Source of the DNA: Delphinus delphis
Taxonomy: Eukaryota > Chordata > Mammalia > Artiodactyla > Delphinidae
Assembly (NCBI RefSeq): GCF_949987515.2
Contig: NC_082698.1
Location: 26,502,070 to 26,566,069 of the forward strand
DNA length: 64,000 nt
Direction: 5' to 3'
Shown: positions 50,050 through 59,709 of the stretch, in pieces
Layout of the letters: every line of letters starts with the position of its first letter
Position numbering within the stretch: position 1 is the first letter of the stretch
Notes under the pieces: generated by a model
The model's input: only the letters and a program-made list of their open reading frames with translations
The model's database searches: none
What the model was told of the DNA's origin: nothing
Program-made: the position numbers and the translations under genes

Positions 50050-50145
50050 GCCACCCTCCAGGGCCCACTAAAAAAGCGCTGAAGCAGCGGTTCCTCAAGC
50101 TGCTGCCTTGCTGCGGGCCCCAAGCCCTGCCCTCAGTCAGTGAAA
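50050..50145 (+). CDS. KCNIP2 96-nt alternative exon with palmitoylation site and GC donor
   Basis: Enters in phase 1 (G|GC) and leaves in phase 1. It encodes [20 protein letters not shown] then [12 protein letters not shown]. The Cys pair is residues 45-46 of the long isoform, the reported palmitoylation site. The basic stretch [10 protein letters not shown] precedes it. The known continuation (SVSE-N-SVEDE or SVSE-T-LAAPA) requires the exon to end at 50145, so the donor is GCAAGT at 50146, a GC-AG intron. Omitting this exon gives the short KChIP2c-type protein. Confidence 0.92.
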
Positions 50146-50151
50146 GCAAGT
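50146..50151 (+). promoter_or_regulatory. Non-canonical GC splice donor (GCAAGT)
   Basis: The sequence around the boundary is GAAA|GCAAGT. A GT donor four bases later would shift the frame. GC donors normally need a good match to the remaining consensus, as here. They are often linked to alternative splicing, which fits the known inclusion and skipping of this exon. Confidence 0.85.
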
Positions 50152-50159
50152 GCCTCTCC

Positions 50160-50520
50160 TGTGCTTCCGGGGGCGGGGCCCGTATGTGTCGGGGTGTGAC
50201 CGGTGTGAGGGGAGCCGGCCTGCGTGAGTGTGTGTGGGCGTGACCAATGTGGCGGAGGTGGGCTGGGCACTGACTAACCAGGAGTGTGAGGGGGCGTAGC
50301 TACGCAGCGCAGAGCGGAATGTGTGGGCGTGGTCAGTTTGGAGGCGGGGCCTGAGTGTGTGGGCCATCTGGGTGTAAGAAATGGGCAGGATCTGGGTGTT
50401 TGGGCGTGGTCAGTGTGACAGGCTGAGGCCACTCGGAGCCTGTGTGAGCGTGACCAGTGTGGCAGGGGTGGGACCAGGCGGCTGTGAGGGTCTGTGCGTG
50501 GCTTAGCTGGGGTTAGTGTC
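50160..50520 (+). repeat. Degenerate GTG-rich minisatellite-like block
   Basis: Imperfect units such as 'gtgtgggcgtggtcagt', 'gtgtgagcgtgaccagtgtg' and 'tgtgggcgtgaccaatgtgg' recur across about 350 bases immediately after the GC donor. Period is irregular. Seen by eye only. Confidence 0.6.
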
Positions 50521-51029
50521 TGGCCGCCCTCCCCGCCCCTGGGCATGTTTTGGGCCTTGAGATGTAGATCATCAATGCCTTGACTAGATGGATGCAAGTG
50601 TAATGATGGAGCCCGCCTTCCTCCAGATGCCAGGATACCTGAGTTTCCTAGTACCAGCCTGGTCCCCAGTTGAGTGACCTCGCTTTGTCTGTAGGCCTCA
50701 GTTTCCTCATTTGGGCTTTGCCCACCTCACAGGATTATACATACTGCATCTTTGCAAGCTATAAAGGCCCGGTTTTGAGAAGGTCGTTGTGTTTGATTCT
50801 GCTGGGTCCCACAATGGGGGTCGATTCGGAAAAAGGGCAGGGGGATGTGCGCGGGGTCCGATTCGTGTGTGTCTGTGCTCATTCGTTACGTGTGCCTCTG
50901 TGCGCGTGGGGCGCTGGGGTGTGTGCACTGTAACACGCAGGTCTGTGAGATTTGCTGTGAGTGTGAGGGGCGAGGTGTGTGCAGCTGGCCGGGTCCTCCG
51001 CTTTCTCGGTGACAGTTCGCTCCCTTCAG

Positions 51030-51083
51030 CATTAGCCGCCCCAGCCTCCCTCCGCCCCCACAGACCCCGCCCGCTGGACCCAG
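51030..51083 (+). CDS. KCNIP2 54-nt cassette exon
   Basis: Between acceptor cccttcag and donor gtgact, phase 1 to 1, so it can be skipped without frameshift. It encodes T|LAAPASLRPHRPRPLDP (18 codons), the Pro/Arg-rich insert that distinguishes the longest KChIP2 isoform. Confidence 0.92.
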
Positions 51084-51229
51084 GTGACTTACTCTCCTGG
51101 TGGGGGCGGGGGCGGGGGACTTCGGGAGCCTGGGGTGGGGGCACCTGCCTGGGGAATGGATGTTGGGAACAGGGGCGGGGCTGATACAGGGCCAGGGGTG
51201 GTGGCCTTCTCTAAGGCACACTAGTGCTG

Positions 51230-51350
51230 TGGCAGGAGTGGGGTGTGGAGGGGGCTTGGCTGGAGCTGGGCGGGGCATGGCTCGGGCATGGCTGGGATAG
51301 GCGGGGCTTGGCTGGAGGGAAGGATCTGGGCGGGGCAAGGGTGAGACCGG
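51230..51350 (+). repeat. Small imperfect tandem repeat
   Basis: 'gggcttggctgga' and 'gggcggggcatggctcgggc' variants recur four to five times with 15-30 base spacing. It lies in the intron after the 54-nt cassette exon. Confidence 0.5.
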
Positions 51351-51722
51351 GCGGATCTGAGTTGGTAAGGGGAGGCCCAGAGCTCGAACCCTCAGAAGCC
51401 CCCTCTCCAACCCAATTTTCCTACTCCTGGCCTTCTGGGACAAAGACTGGGCTGGGGGCCTTCCCCTCCAACCATGGATCAAGGGCCCAGGGGCCAGCGC
51501 TGACTCAGACCCCGGGCTCTGGGGCCAGGCCTGGCCTTGGCCTGGGCCCGCTGATATACCTCGAAGCCAACCAGCATCTCCTTGGCTCTGGGTCCGGGGA
51601 ACTGGCAGGCTGGTCTCCGGCGTCGGATATGGGGGGGATGGATGGTTCAGTGATTTTGAAGAGGAGTCGTGGGGGACAGGCCTGAGGCGCGGCTGTCCCC
51701 CCCAACCGCCCCCACCCCGCAG

Positions 51723-51847
51723 ACAGCGTGGAGGATGAGTTTGAACTGTCCACCGTGTGTCACCGGCCCGAGGGTCTGGAGCAGCTGCAGGAGCAAACCA
51801 AGTTCACGCGCAAAGAGCTACAGGTCCTGTACCGGGGTTTCAAAAAC
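51723..51847 (+). CDS. KCNIP2 first constant exon
   Basis: 125 nt, entering in phase 1 and ending in phase 0 before gtgagt. It encodes [20 protein letters not shown] then [21 protein letters not shown]. Every first exon and the optional exons join here: A|AC gives Asn, G|AC gives Asp. Confidence 0.96.
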
Positions 51848-52248
51848 GTGAGTGCAAAGCAGAACCAAACTGGGGAGGGGCAGGGCCTATCCAGGACTTT
51901 TCTGAAAGGTTGGCCTGGAGGCTTTGAGGAGTGACAGGGGAGGGGAGGAGAAGGGACAGCTCCCCTTCCACCACAGACCAAACTTCTAGGTTCCTGCTGG
52001 TTTGAGAAGGGGCGGAGCCTGTAGATTGGTCTGTCAGTTCTGTGTTTTTTATTTGTGCGCTTGGGAGAAGTCTTTCCTCCAGGAGAAGAGCTATATGGTG
52101 AGCCCCCTGGAGACACGAAGATTTCCCCTCTCTCTGGGAGTCTCTGGACAGGGAGGGTTGGGTGGGAACCTGGGGGGTGAGGGGCGGTGAGTGGAAGGTG
52201 GTTTTGTCTCTTCCTTCAGTCTGGTTTCCTTCCCTACGCTACCCCCAG

Positions 52249-52318
52249 GAATGTCCCAGCGGAATTGTCAATGAGGAGAACTTCAAGCAGATTTATTCCC
52301 AGTTCTTTCCTCAAGGAG
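52249..52318 (+). CDS. KCNIP2 constant exon (degenerate EF1)
   Basis: 70 nt, phase 0 to 1, acceptor cccccag, donor gtgagg. [20 protein letters not shown] then PQG. The CPSG in place of Ca2+ ligands is the usual inactive EF1 of the family. Confidence 0.96.
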
Positions 52319-52486
52319 GTGAGGGGACAAGTCCTGAGAAGAAGCAGCTGTCCATCTCTAGGCTGACTTGGGGAGAGGGCTGGAAATGCCAAGTGAATGG
52401 GGTTTGAGGAGCCCCACAGAGGTAGGGAGGTAGGAAGTCCTCTCCTGTCTGGAAGCCAAGCTTACTCATCCACACTTATCCTGCAG

Positions 52487-52557
52487 ACTCCAGCACATAT
52501 GCCACTTTTCTCTTCAATGCCTTTGACACCAACCATGATGGCTCAGTCAGTTTTGAG
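52487..52557 (+). CDS. KCNIP2 constant exon (EF2)
   Basis: 71 nt, phase 1 to 0, acceptor ctgcag, donor gtgagc. Encodes [12 protein letters not shown] and the EF2 loop [11 protein letters not shown], whose last Asp comes from the next exon. Confidence 0.96.
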
Positions 52558-52678
52558 GTGAGCTGGAGACTGTGGGCCAGGGAAGCATGTTTCCTGGGGC
52601 TTCAGGGCCAGGCCAGACCCAGAGAGAGGGTTGGGTGAAAGGTATCAGAAGACCCATTTTCCCCTGCCTCCTTCCTAG

Positions 52679-52786
52679 GACTTTGTGGCTGGTTTGTCAG
52701 TGATTCTTCGGGGAACCACAGATGACAGGCTGAACTGGGCTTTCAACCTGTATGACCTCAACAAGGATGGCTGCATCACCAAGGAG
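52679..52786 (+). CDS. KCNIP2 constant exon (end of EF2, EF3)
   Basis: 108 nt, phase 0 to 0, acceptor ttcctag, donor gtacaa. [20 protein letters not shown] then [28 protein letters not shown] is the EF3 loop with Asp, Asn, Asp and Glu ligands in place. My memory of the human protein has Val where this has the second Thr of GTTDD. Confidence 0.96.
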
Positions 52787-52971
52787 GTACAAGGCAACTG
52801 AACAGCTGGAGGGGTTGTATGTGTGTGGGGAGGTGTAAAGGGCCCATAGGAGGGAAATGTGACCCACATATACATCACCAGCAAGGGGTGGGGTCTGCCC
52901 TAGGCTCTAGGCCTTCTAGTTTGGAGGCTGGAGGCTCTGAGGAGGGATCCTCTTCTCTCTCGGCCTAACAG

Positions 52972-53076
52972 GAAATGCTTGATATCATGAAGTCCATCTA
53001 TGACATGATGGGCAAGTATACATATCCTGCACTCCGGGAGGAGGCCCCAAGGGAACACGTGGAGAGCTTCTTCCAG
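52972..53076 (+). CDS. KCNIP2 constant exon (linker between EF3 and EF4)
   Basis: 105 nt, phase 0 to 0, acceptor taacag, donor gtgcct. [20 protein letters not shown] then [15 protein letters not shown]. Confidence 0.96.
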
Positions 53077-53210
53077 GTGCCTGGGACTGGGTAGGCTGGG
53101 TTTTAGAGTGAAGGGAAGGAGGTGAGGTCGCAGAAGGGAACTTACCCGAGTTCTGCCTGCCTCTCTCTTGTCATCCCTTCTGTTTTCCCTACCTGACTAC
53201 TTTTTTGCAG

Positions 53211-53273
53211 AAGATGGACAGGAACAAAGATGGCGTGGTGACTATTGAGGAATTCATTGAATCTTGTCAAAAG
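53211..53273 (+). CDS. KCNIP2 constant exon (EF4)
   Basis: 63 nt, phase 0 to 0, acceptor tttgcag, donor gtacag. [20 protein letters not shown] then [13 protein letters not shown] is a full EF4 loop. Confidence 0.96.
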
Positions 53274-53567
53274 GTACAGGGCCCTGCCCTCTACATTTCC
53301 CTGGTTTGGACTCAGGGCCTGATTCAATTATGTAAGAGAAGGCTCCTTTGGGCAGAGTACTATTTCCCTAACTCACCGCTACCTCTGAATCTTTTTCCTT
53401 CATAACTTGGGGAGGCCTGTCCCTTCGCCACCTCTCTGGGTGTCTCCTTCCTCACTGCCTCTCTCTGTCTCTGAATGTCCCCATTTCTGAGTCAGTGTCC
53501 TTCTCCCTGTCTCTGATAAGCTCTTTTTCTTTCTCTCCAATCTGCCTCTCTCCCACCATGGCTACAG

Positions 53568-53615
53568 GACGAGAACATCATGAGGTCCATGCAGCTCTTT
53601 GACAATGTCATCTAG
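53568..53615 (+). CDS. KCNIP2: KCNIP2 terminal coding exon
   Basis: 48 nt including the TAG stop, after acceptor gctacag. DENIMRSMQLFDNVI is the conserved KChIP C-terminus. Confidence 0.96.
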   Translation, partial: DENIMRSMQLFDNVI

Positions 53616-54955
53616 CTCCCCAGGAGAGGGGGGTCAGTTGTCCTGGGGGGACCATGCTGTAGCCCTAGTCCAGGTGGACCTCACCCTTCTCTTCCCAGGT
53701 CTGTCCTCATCCTAGCTCTACCCTGGGGGCTATAGGAATCCAAGAGCCTGGGGATTCAGTGGTTCAGATTGCTGGAGCTGAGGGGGCTATAGAGTGGGCA
53801 GAGTGTATCTGTGGGGTGTTCCCAACTCCCAACAGCTCCCCCTTCCTGTCTGAAACTCAGTGCTGAGGGTGCCCCTGCTACAGGAATTGAGTGGTCCTCC
53901 CCCTTCCACTCCCACTTGAGAAACCACAATGCTAGACAAAATGTCTCCTGCTATGGTGCTTCCCCCATCCCTGATCTCATAACCATTTCCCCTAAGACCC
54001 CCTTAACAGAAAGGCTGTTCTGTCATTGGCACTGACTGGCCTTTCAGACCAGGGCCTTTGAGAGCCCTGTAGGAGGTGGACAAGAATGTAGAGGGAGTAA
54101 TCTTGGGCCTGAGCCAGTGCATAGGTCCTAGGAGGTAGCTGGGTTAGAGAACAGAAGGGCCTGGGGATTATCAGTGAGAGCATGCCAGGCTATAGCTTTC
54201 AGCTCTACAGGTCTGCCATTCAAAGCTGTCAGAATATGAATTTCCAGGCTCTTCAGAAGACCTTGTTTCCTTGGAAATACCCCAGAAAATTTCCAAGTAT
54301 CCCAGGAGAGTCTGGGATCCTGGTGTTTGGCTCATTCCCTCCTCTCCTCCCTTCCTGTTTGTGTAGTGGTGGTGGCAGTGGGGGGAAGATAGGTGGGAGC
54401 TGTCTTGGCTGATACCTGCCAAAGTTTCAGCCTACCCTCTCTGATGGCTACAACTTAAGTTTTCATTTGCCATTTCCTCTCGACTTGGAGGCACAGAGTA
54501 AGTCAGGGACAACACAGTGGATGCCTTAGAAGAAAAAGGAAGGAAGGAGGCGGGCATAGATTTGAACCCAGTGTGGGGGCATTTATTAGACTCTGTGATA
54601 TACCCAGGCTCTATTCCTGCCCCCCGACATAGCCTCCTAATTGCCCACCCAGAGTCTCCTCTTGCTCTATTCAATCTACCCAGAGATGCCCCTGAGCACA
54701 CCTTGAAGGCAGGAACATTAGGACCCAGGTCCCACCTCACTGTCAGCACCCCTGCCGTGCCGCCACCCCTTAATATATCTGCTTGTCCCGTTTAGCTCAC
54801 TCTCCCAGTCAGCTGTGATCTGAGGGGAGGGTCCCCAGGGAGCCCCCTTTCCTATCAGAACACTGTTGACTGCTTTGCATTTTTGGTTCCTCTGTAATTT
54901 TTGTAAAATAAGAAGTACACCGGATCCAATAAAACACAATGGCTATGCACAGGCT
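53616..54955 (+). other. KCNIP2 3'UTR
   Basis: About 1.3 kb from the TAG to just past the AATAAA at 54928-54933. No repeats recognised. End is an estimate from the poly(A) signal. Confidence 0.8.
54928..54933 (+). terminator. KCNIP2 polyadenylation signal AATAAA
   Basis: Canonical hexamer followed by 'ctctgtctgcctttttgtct', a U/GU-rich downstream element. No other AATAAA was noticed earlier in this UTR. Confidence 0.8.
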
Positions 54956-56139
54956 CTGTCTGCCTTTTTGTCTCTCCTACCCCGCACATAACTCACAACC
55001 CGTAATTCATACAGCCTTTTGGATTCCAGAGAAAATGCTTCCTTTCCTATAGTATGGCCAACCCTTGGCAGGAGATCAAGACACAGGTTCTGGAAGGGTT
55101 GGAAACCTACTGGACCTCAGAGAGGCCCCCGAATCTCCCTCCCACATCCTTAGAGGAGACAAGGAAGAGAAAGGTGATTGATGTCCTGAAGACTATGCCA
55201 AGCAAGCTGTCTTTTGGCTAAACATTCTTACAAGTCAAATCCAGAATTTCTAATTTACAGACATCTTCGTTAATTTCAAAGTGTTTTCTTTTGAGAGGGG
55301 AATTCCCTTTAGTTTCTAATGAAAGTTCCTTTGTATAAACATCTCAACCTTGCCTCTAGTACGGAGGTACATTTGTGTCTATACTGCAGCCAAGAATGAT
55401 GGGGGAGCAGATGAAGTGGACCCAGGGCAGGTCACCGTGGAGCAGGTGACACAAAGGGTAATAGAAACTTCCTGTGCGGGGTGGGAACCTTTCTTTGTTC
55501 TGCTCCTGGAGAGGGGCTGCCAATGGTAAGTTCCTCTCATCCTTTCTCTAGGGCACCATTATGTGGTGATTAAGCTTCACTATCCATAGGAGGGGGATCA
55601 GGCCTTCTCTCCCAACACTGTACATGTTGACAAGGTCAAGGGAAGGGTATGGGTGTCCAAGAAACAAAAACTTACTTCCAGAGTCCATCATTTTGTCATC
55701 TGGTTTCACTGCTCACATCATCACACAACTGTCTGCTCCTTAGGTCCTTGGGTTTCTTTGGGTCACAACCCCTCTGAAGGATCTAATTAAAGTTGTGGGC
55801 CCACTGTCTAGAAAAAAAAAAAAAACCCAACACACTTTTCCATATATTTTTGTGTCCCTGAAGCCCATCCATGGGCCCTAAGTTAAGAACCTGTGATCTA
55901 GTCTACCTCTCAGCCTTCCATTGTACAGAAGAAGAAAAAGGCCCAAAGAGAGGAGAGGACTTGCTCAAGGTCACCTGGTGAATTTATACGACGATTGATA
56001 CGTGATTGATACTACTAGACGCAATCCCCCAAGTCTCTGTTCAGGGTGGCATTGGGGCACAGTAAAAATTTGTGTGTGAAAGATGGATGCTGTGCATGTC
56101 ATGCATAATCCGGACAAGGTGACACTGTGACAGGCTCTC

Positions 56140-56345
56140 ATGTTGCCCTATACTTTTCCTTCATGGCACTTCTCAGTTTGTAACTGTATATTTAAGTATA
56201 TTTATTTGAGTGATTGTCTTTTTCGATACACTAAGCTCCTGAGGGCTCCTTGAATACCCAGACTAGGTTTTTTTTCCCCTCTCCATCCTATCCTGGGGCC
56301 TGGCACATAATAGGCATTCCATAATTGTATGAATAACTGTAAGAT
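56140..56345 (+). repeat. L2-type LINE 3' end
   Basis: 'ctaagctcctgagggctcct' then 'ggggcctggcacataatagg' follows the order of L2 3' ends. Confidence 0.6.
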
Positions 56346-57036
56346 TTGGATAAGTGGACATGGTGAGTGTATGTATATAACTGGGTTAGGTATGGAGACA
56401 GTCTATATTTTAGGGTAGATCCAAGCTTAAGGGAAATTGAAGTCTGAAGCTGAGAATTTCTAGGAAATGAGAAGTACCCCAGAATTTCTAGGAAATCAGA
56501 AAAAAACAGGAGGTTGGCATTCTGATCATTTTTTTCTGGCCACTGGTTGGATTCTGAATGTTGTTAGCTGCCCCATCTCAAAACACTCTTCTTTATTGCC
56601 TTCCAGTATTTCATACTCTCCTGGTTTTCCTTTTACCTTTCTGGCCATCCCTTCTCATCCCTCCCTTGATGATTCATCCTTCTCAACTGGAATATTAAAC
56701 ATTGGGCCCCACAGCTGAGACCTGAGCCTCTTTTCCATATCACATCCAATCCCATGGCTTTAAACACTATCTGTATGCAGGCGACTCCTAAGTTTTTATC
56801 CCCAGAATTCTCCTCTGAGTTCCAAGACCCATATATCCAATTGCCTGTTTGATGTATCCATGTGGATCTGTAATGGTCATACTTAACATGTTCAAAATGG
56901 AGCTTTGATTCATGCCTTCCCAGTCCTCGCCATCTCAATAAACCAACTACCTAGTTGCTCAGGTCAAAATGTAAGAGTCTTCCTTTCTTCCTCTCACTCA
57001 CTCTTCCTCTACTCCCCTTTAATTCATCACCAATCC

Positions 57037-57172
57037 TGGGGAATTCCCTGGGGGTGGGGGTCCAGTGGTTAGGACTCGGTGCTTTCACTGCCCAGGGCCA
57101 GGTTCAATCCCTGGATCCCTGGTTGGGGAACTAAGATCCTGCAAGCTGTGTGGTGGGGCTGGAAAAAAAAAA
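57037..57172 (+). mobile_element. Compact tRNA-derived SINE (Bov-tA/CHR-like)
   Basis: 'ggggaattccctgggggtgg', 'caggttcaatccctgg', 'ggggaactaagatcctgcaa' and an A tail at 57162-57173. It has a small G-rich expansion after the head. Confidence 0.8.
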
Positions 57173-57238
57173 ATCACTAATTCCGCCATCAAAGGTGCAC
57201 CATCTCTCTCCATTGCTGTTCCTAGTCTAAGCCACTAT

Positions 57239-57315
57239 CATTGCTTAACATTATTAAGCAAGTAAGATTATTGCTTAACATTATTGCTTAACATTATTAA
57301 GCAAGTAAGATTATT
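57239..57315. repeat. Local tandem duplication with hairpin units
   Basis: A 30+ base block starting attgcttaacattatt is present at 57240 and again at 57283, with a partial copy at 57270. Each full block contains GCTTAA-CATTA-TTAAGC, a perfect 6-bp inverted repeat around a 5-base loop. Confidence 0.75.
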
Positions 57316-58740
57316 ACTTATTCATCCATCTGAAGAAGACCCTTCCTTGCTGTGGTTACTCTTCATCATATCACTAGATTTCCTTCCTTCATAGCACTTA
57401 TCACAAACTGAGTTCCTGTGTGTGTACTGAATTTGTTACTGTTTCCACAAGCAGAATGTAAGCTCTGTGAGAGCAGGACCCTATCTTGTTCATTCCTCAA
57501 ATGTTTATCGTAGGCCTACTAGGCTCTGATTCCTGTTGTAGGTGCTGGGCGGGTGGAGGTGTGGTACAGAGTGAAAGTGTGTGGCAAGAATTGCCCTTCA
57601 AGTTTGAGAAGTACAGATACGGAAGGTGCATCTTGCCTGGGTCATAGACCCTAGAGTGTTGGCTATGGAGAGTAGATGAAATTGTGGCTGATGACTTGCT
57701 AGAAGTTGCCACAGTGTAAAGTGTGAAGCAGAGAGGAGAGTGTCATGAGACTGAGGGCTGGGGTCAGCTGGAATGACAGCTCCCAAATCCCCCAAAGGAC
57801 CACAATATCCAGTGAAGCTGCTATGGCCCCCAACTGTCATCACAGGAGGTCCCCTAAGAAAATACTTGCTCCTAACCCCCATCTTAACACTCCATGATTA
57901 AAAAGAAGAGGGACTATAAGAGTCCATGGAGCTACAAGTTGGGCTACCGCTGGAGGAGTCTAATATGAGATTCAAGTGGAAGATGGACAATGCTAAGTCT
58001 TAATAATCAGAATGAGACTGAGATGCTTATTTCACATTTATACCTCACATGTAGCCACAGATCTCTCAGCCAACAAGTGCATTATGACAGAACCAAAGGG
58101 AGCCCTGAGAACATATAGCAAGTGGACCCAAGCCCATCTAGGGCCCAGGGAAGGCTTCCACAAGGAAATGATGTTTATGCTGAAGCCCAAGGGATCCCAC
58201 TTCTCCTTTACACACACTTCATACTCCCCATTCCCAAACAGGCCAGGCCTTTTCGCCCCTTCCTACATTTGTACTCTACTTGCCTAAAGTGCTCTCTTCT
58301 CTTCCCCCCTATTCAACCTGGCTAACTCCTATTTAACCTTTATGACCCAGCCCGAAAGTGAAGCCATGGCCGCTGCCTCTCCCCAAAGGAAGATGAAGTC
58401 GGTCCCTCCTCTGAACTCCCACAACACTTGGGTACACCGTGTGGGTATTATGTGTGTACTCGCTAGTCTGCACCACCATGCTGTGAGCTCATAGTGGCCC
58501 AAGAGGCCAGTACGGGGCAAGCTCAATAGGTGTCAGCTGAATGAAGGAATGTAGGAATGATTTAATTTTTAAAAGGGGTTAGCGCCAAGCTGGAGGTAGG
58601 GGGAAATGTTTCACGGCAGAGGAGTGAGCTGAGCTTCTTGGAGTGTTGTCTTCATAGAACCGAGCCTGGGTCGGGCTGATGTAATGAACCAACCTGTCAG
58701 AAGAATCTCAGTAGAAAGTAGGTCAGTTTCTTCCTGTCTC

Positions 58741-59510
58741 TTTAAGAACTAGAGGCTTGATTTCCGCGCCTGCGCATTGAGAGAGTAAACACCTCTCTTT
58801 TTCACCCACCCCCGCCCTATCCACATCCTTATTGCCCCAACCCAGCCTCCTCCCGTTCTCCCCTTCTTCGGGTGGGGTAATGGTCCGTTCCAGGGAGTCT
58901 GGCTCGTTCTGGAGGGTGGCGAGCATACAAATGGTACATTTCACTGCCTTCATTACCTTCCGCTTTTCGCGGCTTGTCTGTTCTACTTCCCCCTACCGAA
59001 TGAAGCTCAATAGGCTGGCCCAAAAGAAGGCGGGGGAGTCGGGTTGAGGGGACCGGTCTGAGCCGGTCTCCGGCGCAGGCGCACTGCGGATAAACAGGAA
59101 GCGGGAGGTAGGGGCAGCTGCAGAGGAGATCCAGGAGCTTCGGGAGGAGGCAGCGGGAGTACGAGGATTATCGGAAGGGCAGCAGAAGCTAACTGAGAAC
59201 GAGAAAAGGAGCCTTGGCCATCTGCCTCCAGGGAACGAGAGGTCGCAGCCTCGCTCTCTGCTTAGGCTTCCGGCTCCCCAGCTAAGGCTGAGGCTGCGGC
59301 TGACAAAGGGCTCGCGCTGGTGCCGCCGCCCTTCTCATCCGGGCATTAGGGTCCCTGCGGAGAGGGAGGGGGAAGGGCAGAGGGGGAGGGGAAAGAGCGG
59401 AGGGGCGCGCGCTTAAAGCCGAGGCCCTTTCTGGGGCTCTCCGGGCCGGCGGCCCTACGGACGGAGGCCGAGGAAGATCTGCAGAGGTGGCGGCGGCCGG
59501 GGGCAGGAGG
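58741..59510 (+). promoter_or_regulatory. OGA promoter and 5'UTR, CpG-rich
   Basis: CpG-rich region without a TATA box. NRF1-like GCGCCTGCGCA at 58766-58776, a second GCGCAGGCGCA near 59073, and an ETS-like CAGGAAGC near 59095 precede the ATG at 59511. The transcription start is probably around 59050-59150 but cannot be fixed. Confidence 0.65.
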
Positions 59511-59709
59511 ATGGTGCAGAAGGAGAGCCAGGCGGCGCTGGAGGAGCGGGAGAGCGAGCTCAACTCCAACCCTGCCGCCTCCGCGGGCGCATCGTTGGAG
59601 CCGCAGGCAGCTCCAGCCCCTGGAGAAGACAACCCAGCCGGGGCCGGGGGAGCAGCGGTGGCCGGGGCGGCAGGAGGGGCTCGGAGGTTCCTCTGTGGCG
59701 TGGTGGAAG
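59511..59709 (+). CDS. OGA coding exon 1
   Basis: 199 nt from the ATG to donor gtgagc, phase 1. Begins [20 protein letters not shown] and ends [12 protein letters not shown]. The frame is open 5' to 59487 without another ATG, and Met at 59511 matches the known start. Confidence 0.95.

Larger units (their letters stand above)
37593..54955 (+). other. KCNIP2 (KChIP2) gene, complete
   Basis: KCNIP2 encodes an EF-hand Ca2+ sensor of the neuronal calcium sensor family. It binds the cytosolic N-terminus of Kv4 channels, promotes their surface expression and shapes inactivation. It is best known for the cardiac transient outward current. Joining exons 37593-37665, 50050-50145, 51030-51083, 51723-51847, 52249-52318, 52487-52557, 52679-52786, 52972-53076, 53211-53273 and 53568-53615 gives 813 nt, or 270 residues plus stop, the length of the longest human isoform as I recall it. 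Skipping the 54-nt exon gives 252 residues, and skipping the 54- and 96-nt exons gives 220, matching the known KChIP2 size series. In the 270-residue numbering EF2 is about 153-164, EF3 189-200 and EF4 237-248. EF1 (ECPSG region, from 117) lacks Ca2+ ligands as usual. All three first exons end in phase 1 and can splice to any of the phase-1 acceptors. A shorter paralogue (KCNIP1/3/4) is excluded by the exon 1a, palmitoylation-site and 54-nt cassette sequences. Confidence 0.95.
56560..57520 (+). repeat. L2 LINE fragment, sense, split by a SINE
   Basis: Text such as 'tcaggtcaaaatgtaagagt', 'cctagtctaagccactatca' and 'gtaagctctgtgagagcagg' follows L2 order over nearly 1 kb. It is interrupted by the SINE at 57037 and by the local duplication at 57239. 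Confidence 0.55.
54956..58740. other. KCNIP2-OGA intergenic region
   Basis: Holds L2 LINE relics, one compact SINE, a small tandem duplication at 57239-57315 and an A-run at 55811-55823. I see no coding exon. Short open frames lack recognisable domains. Confidence 0.7.
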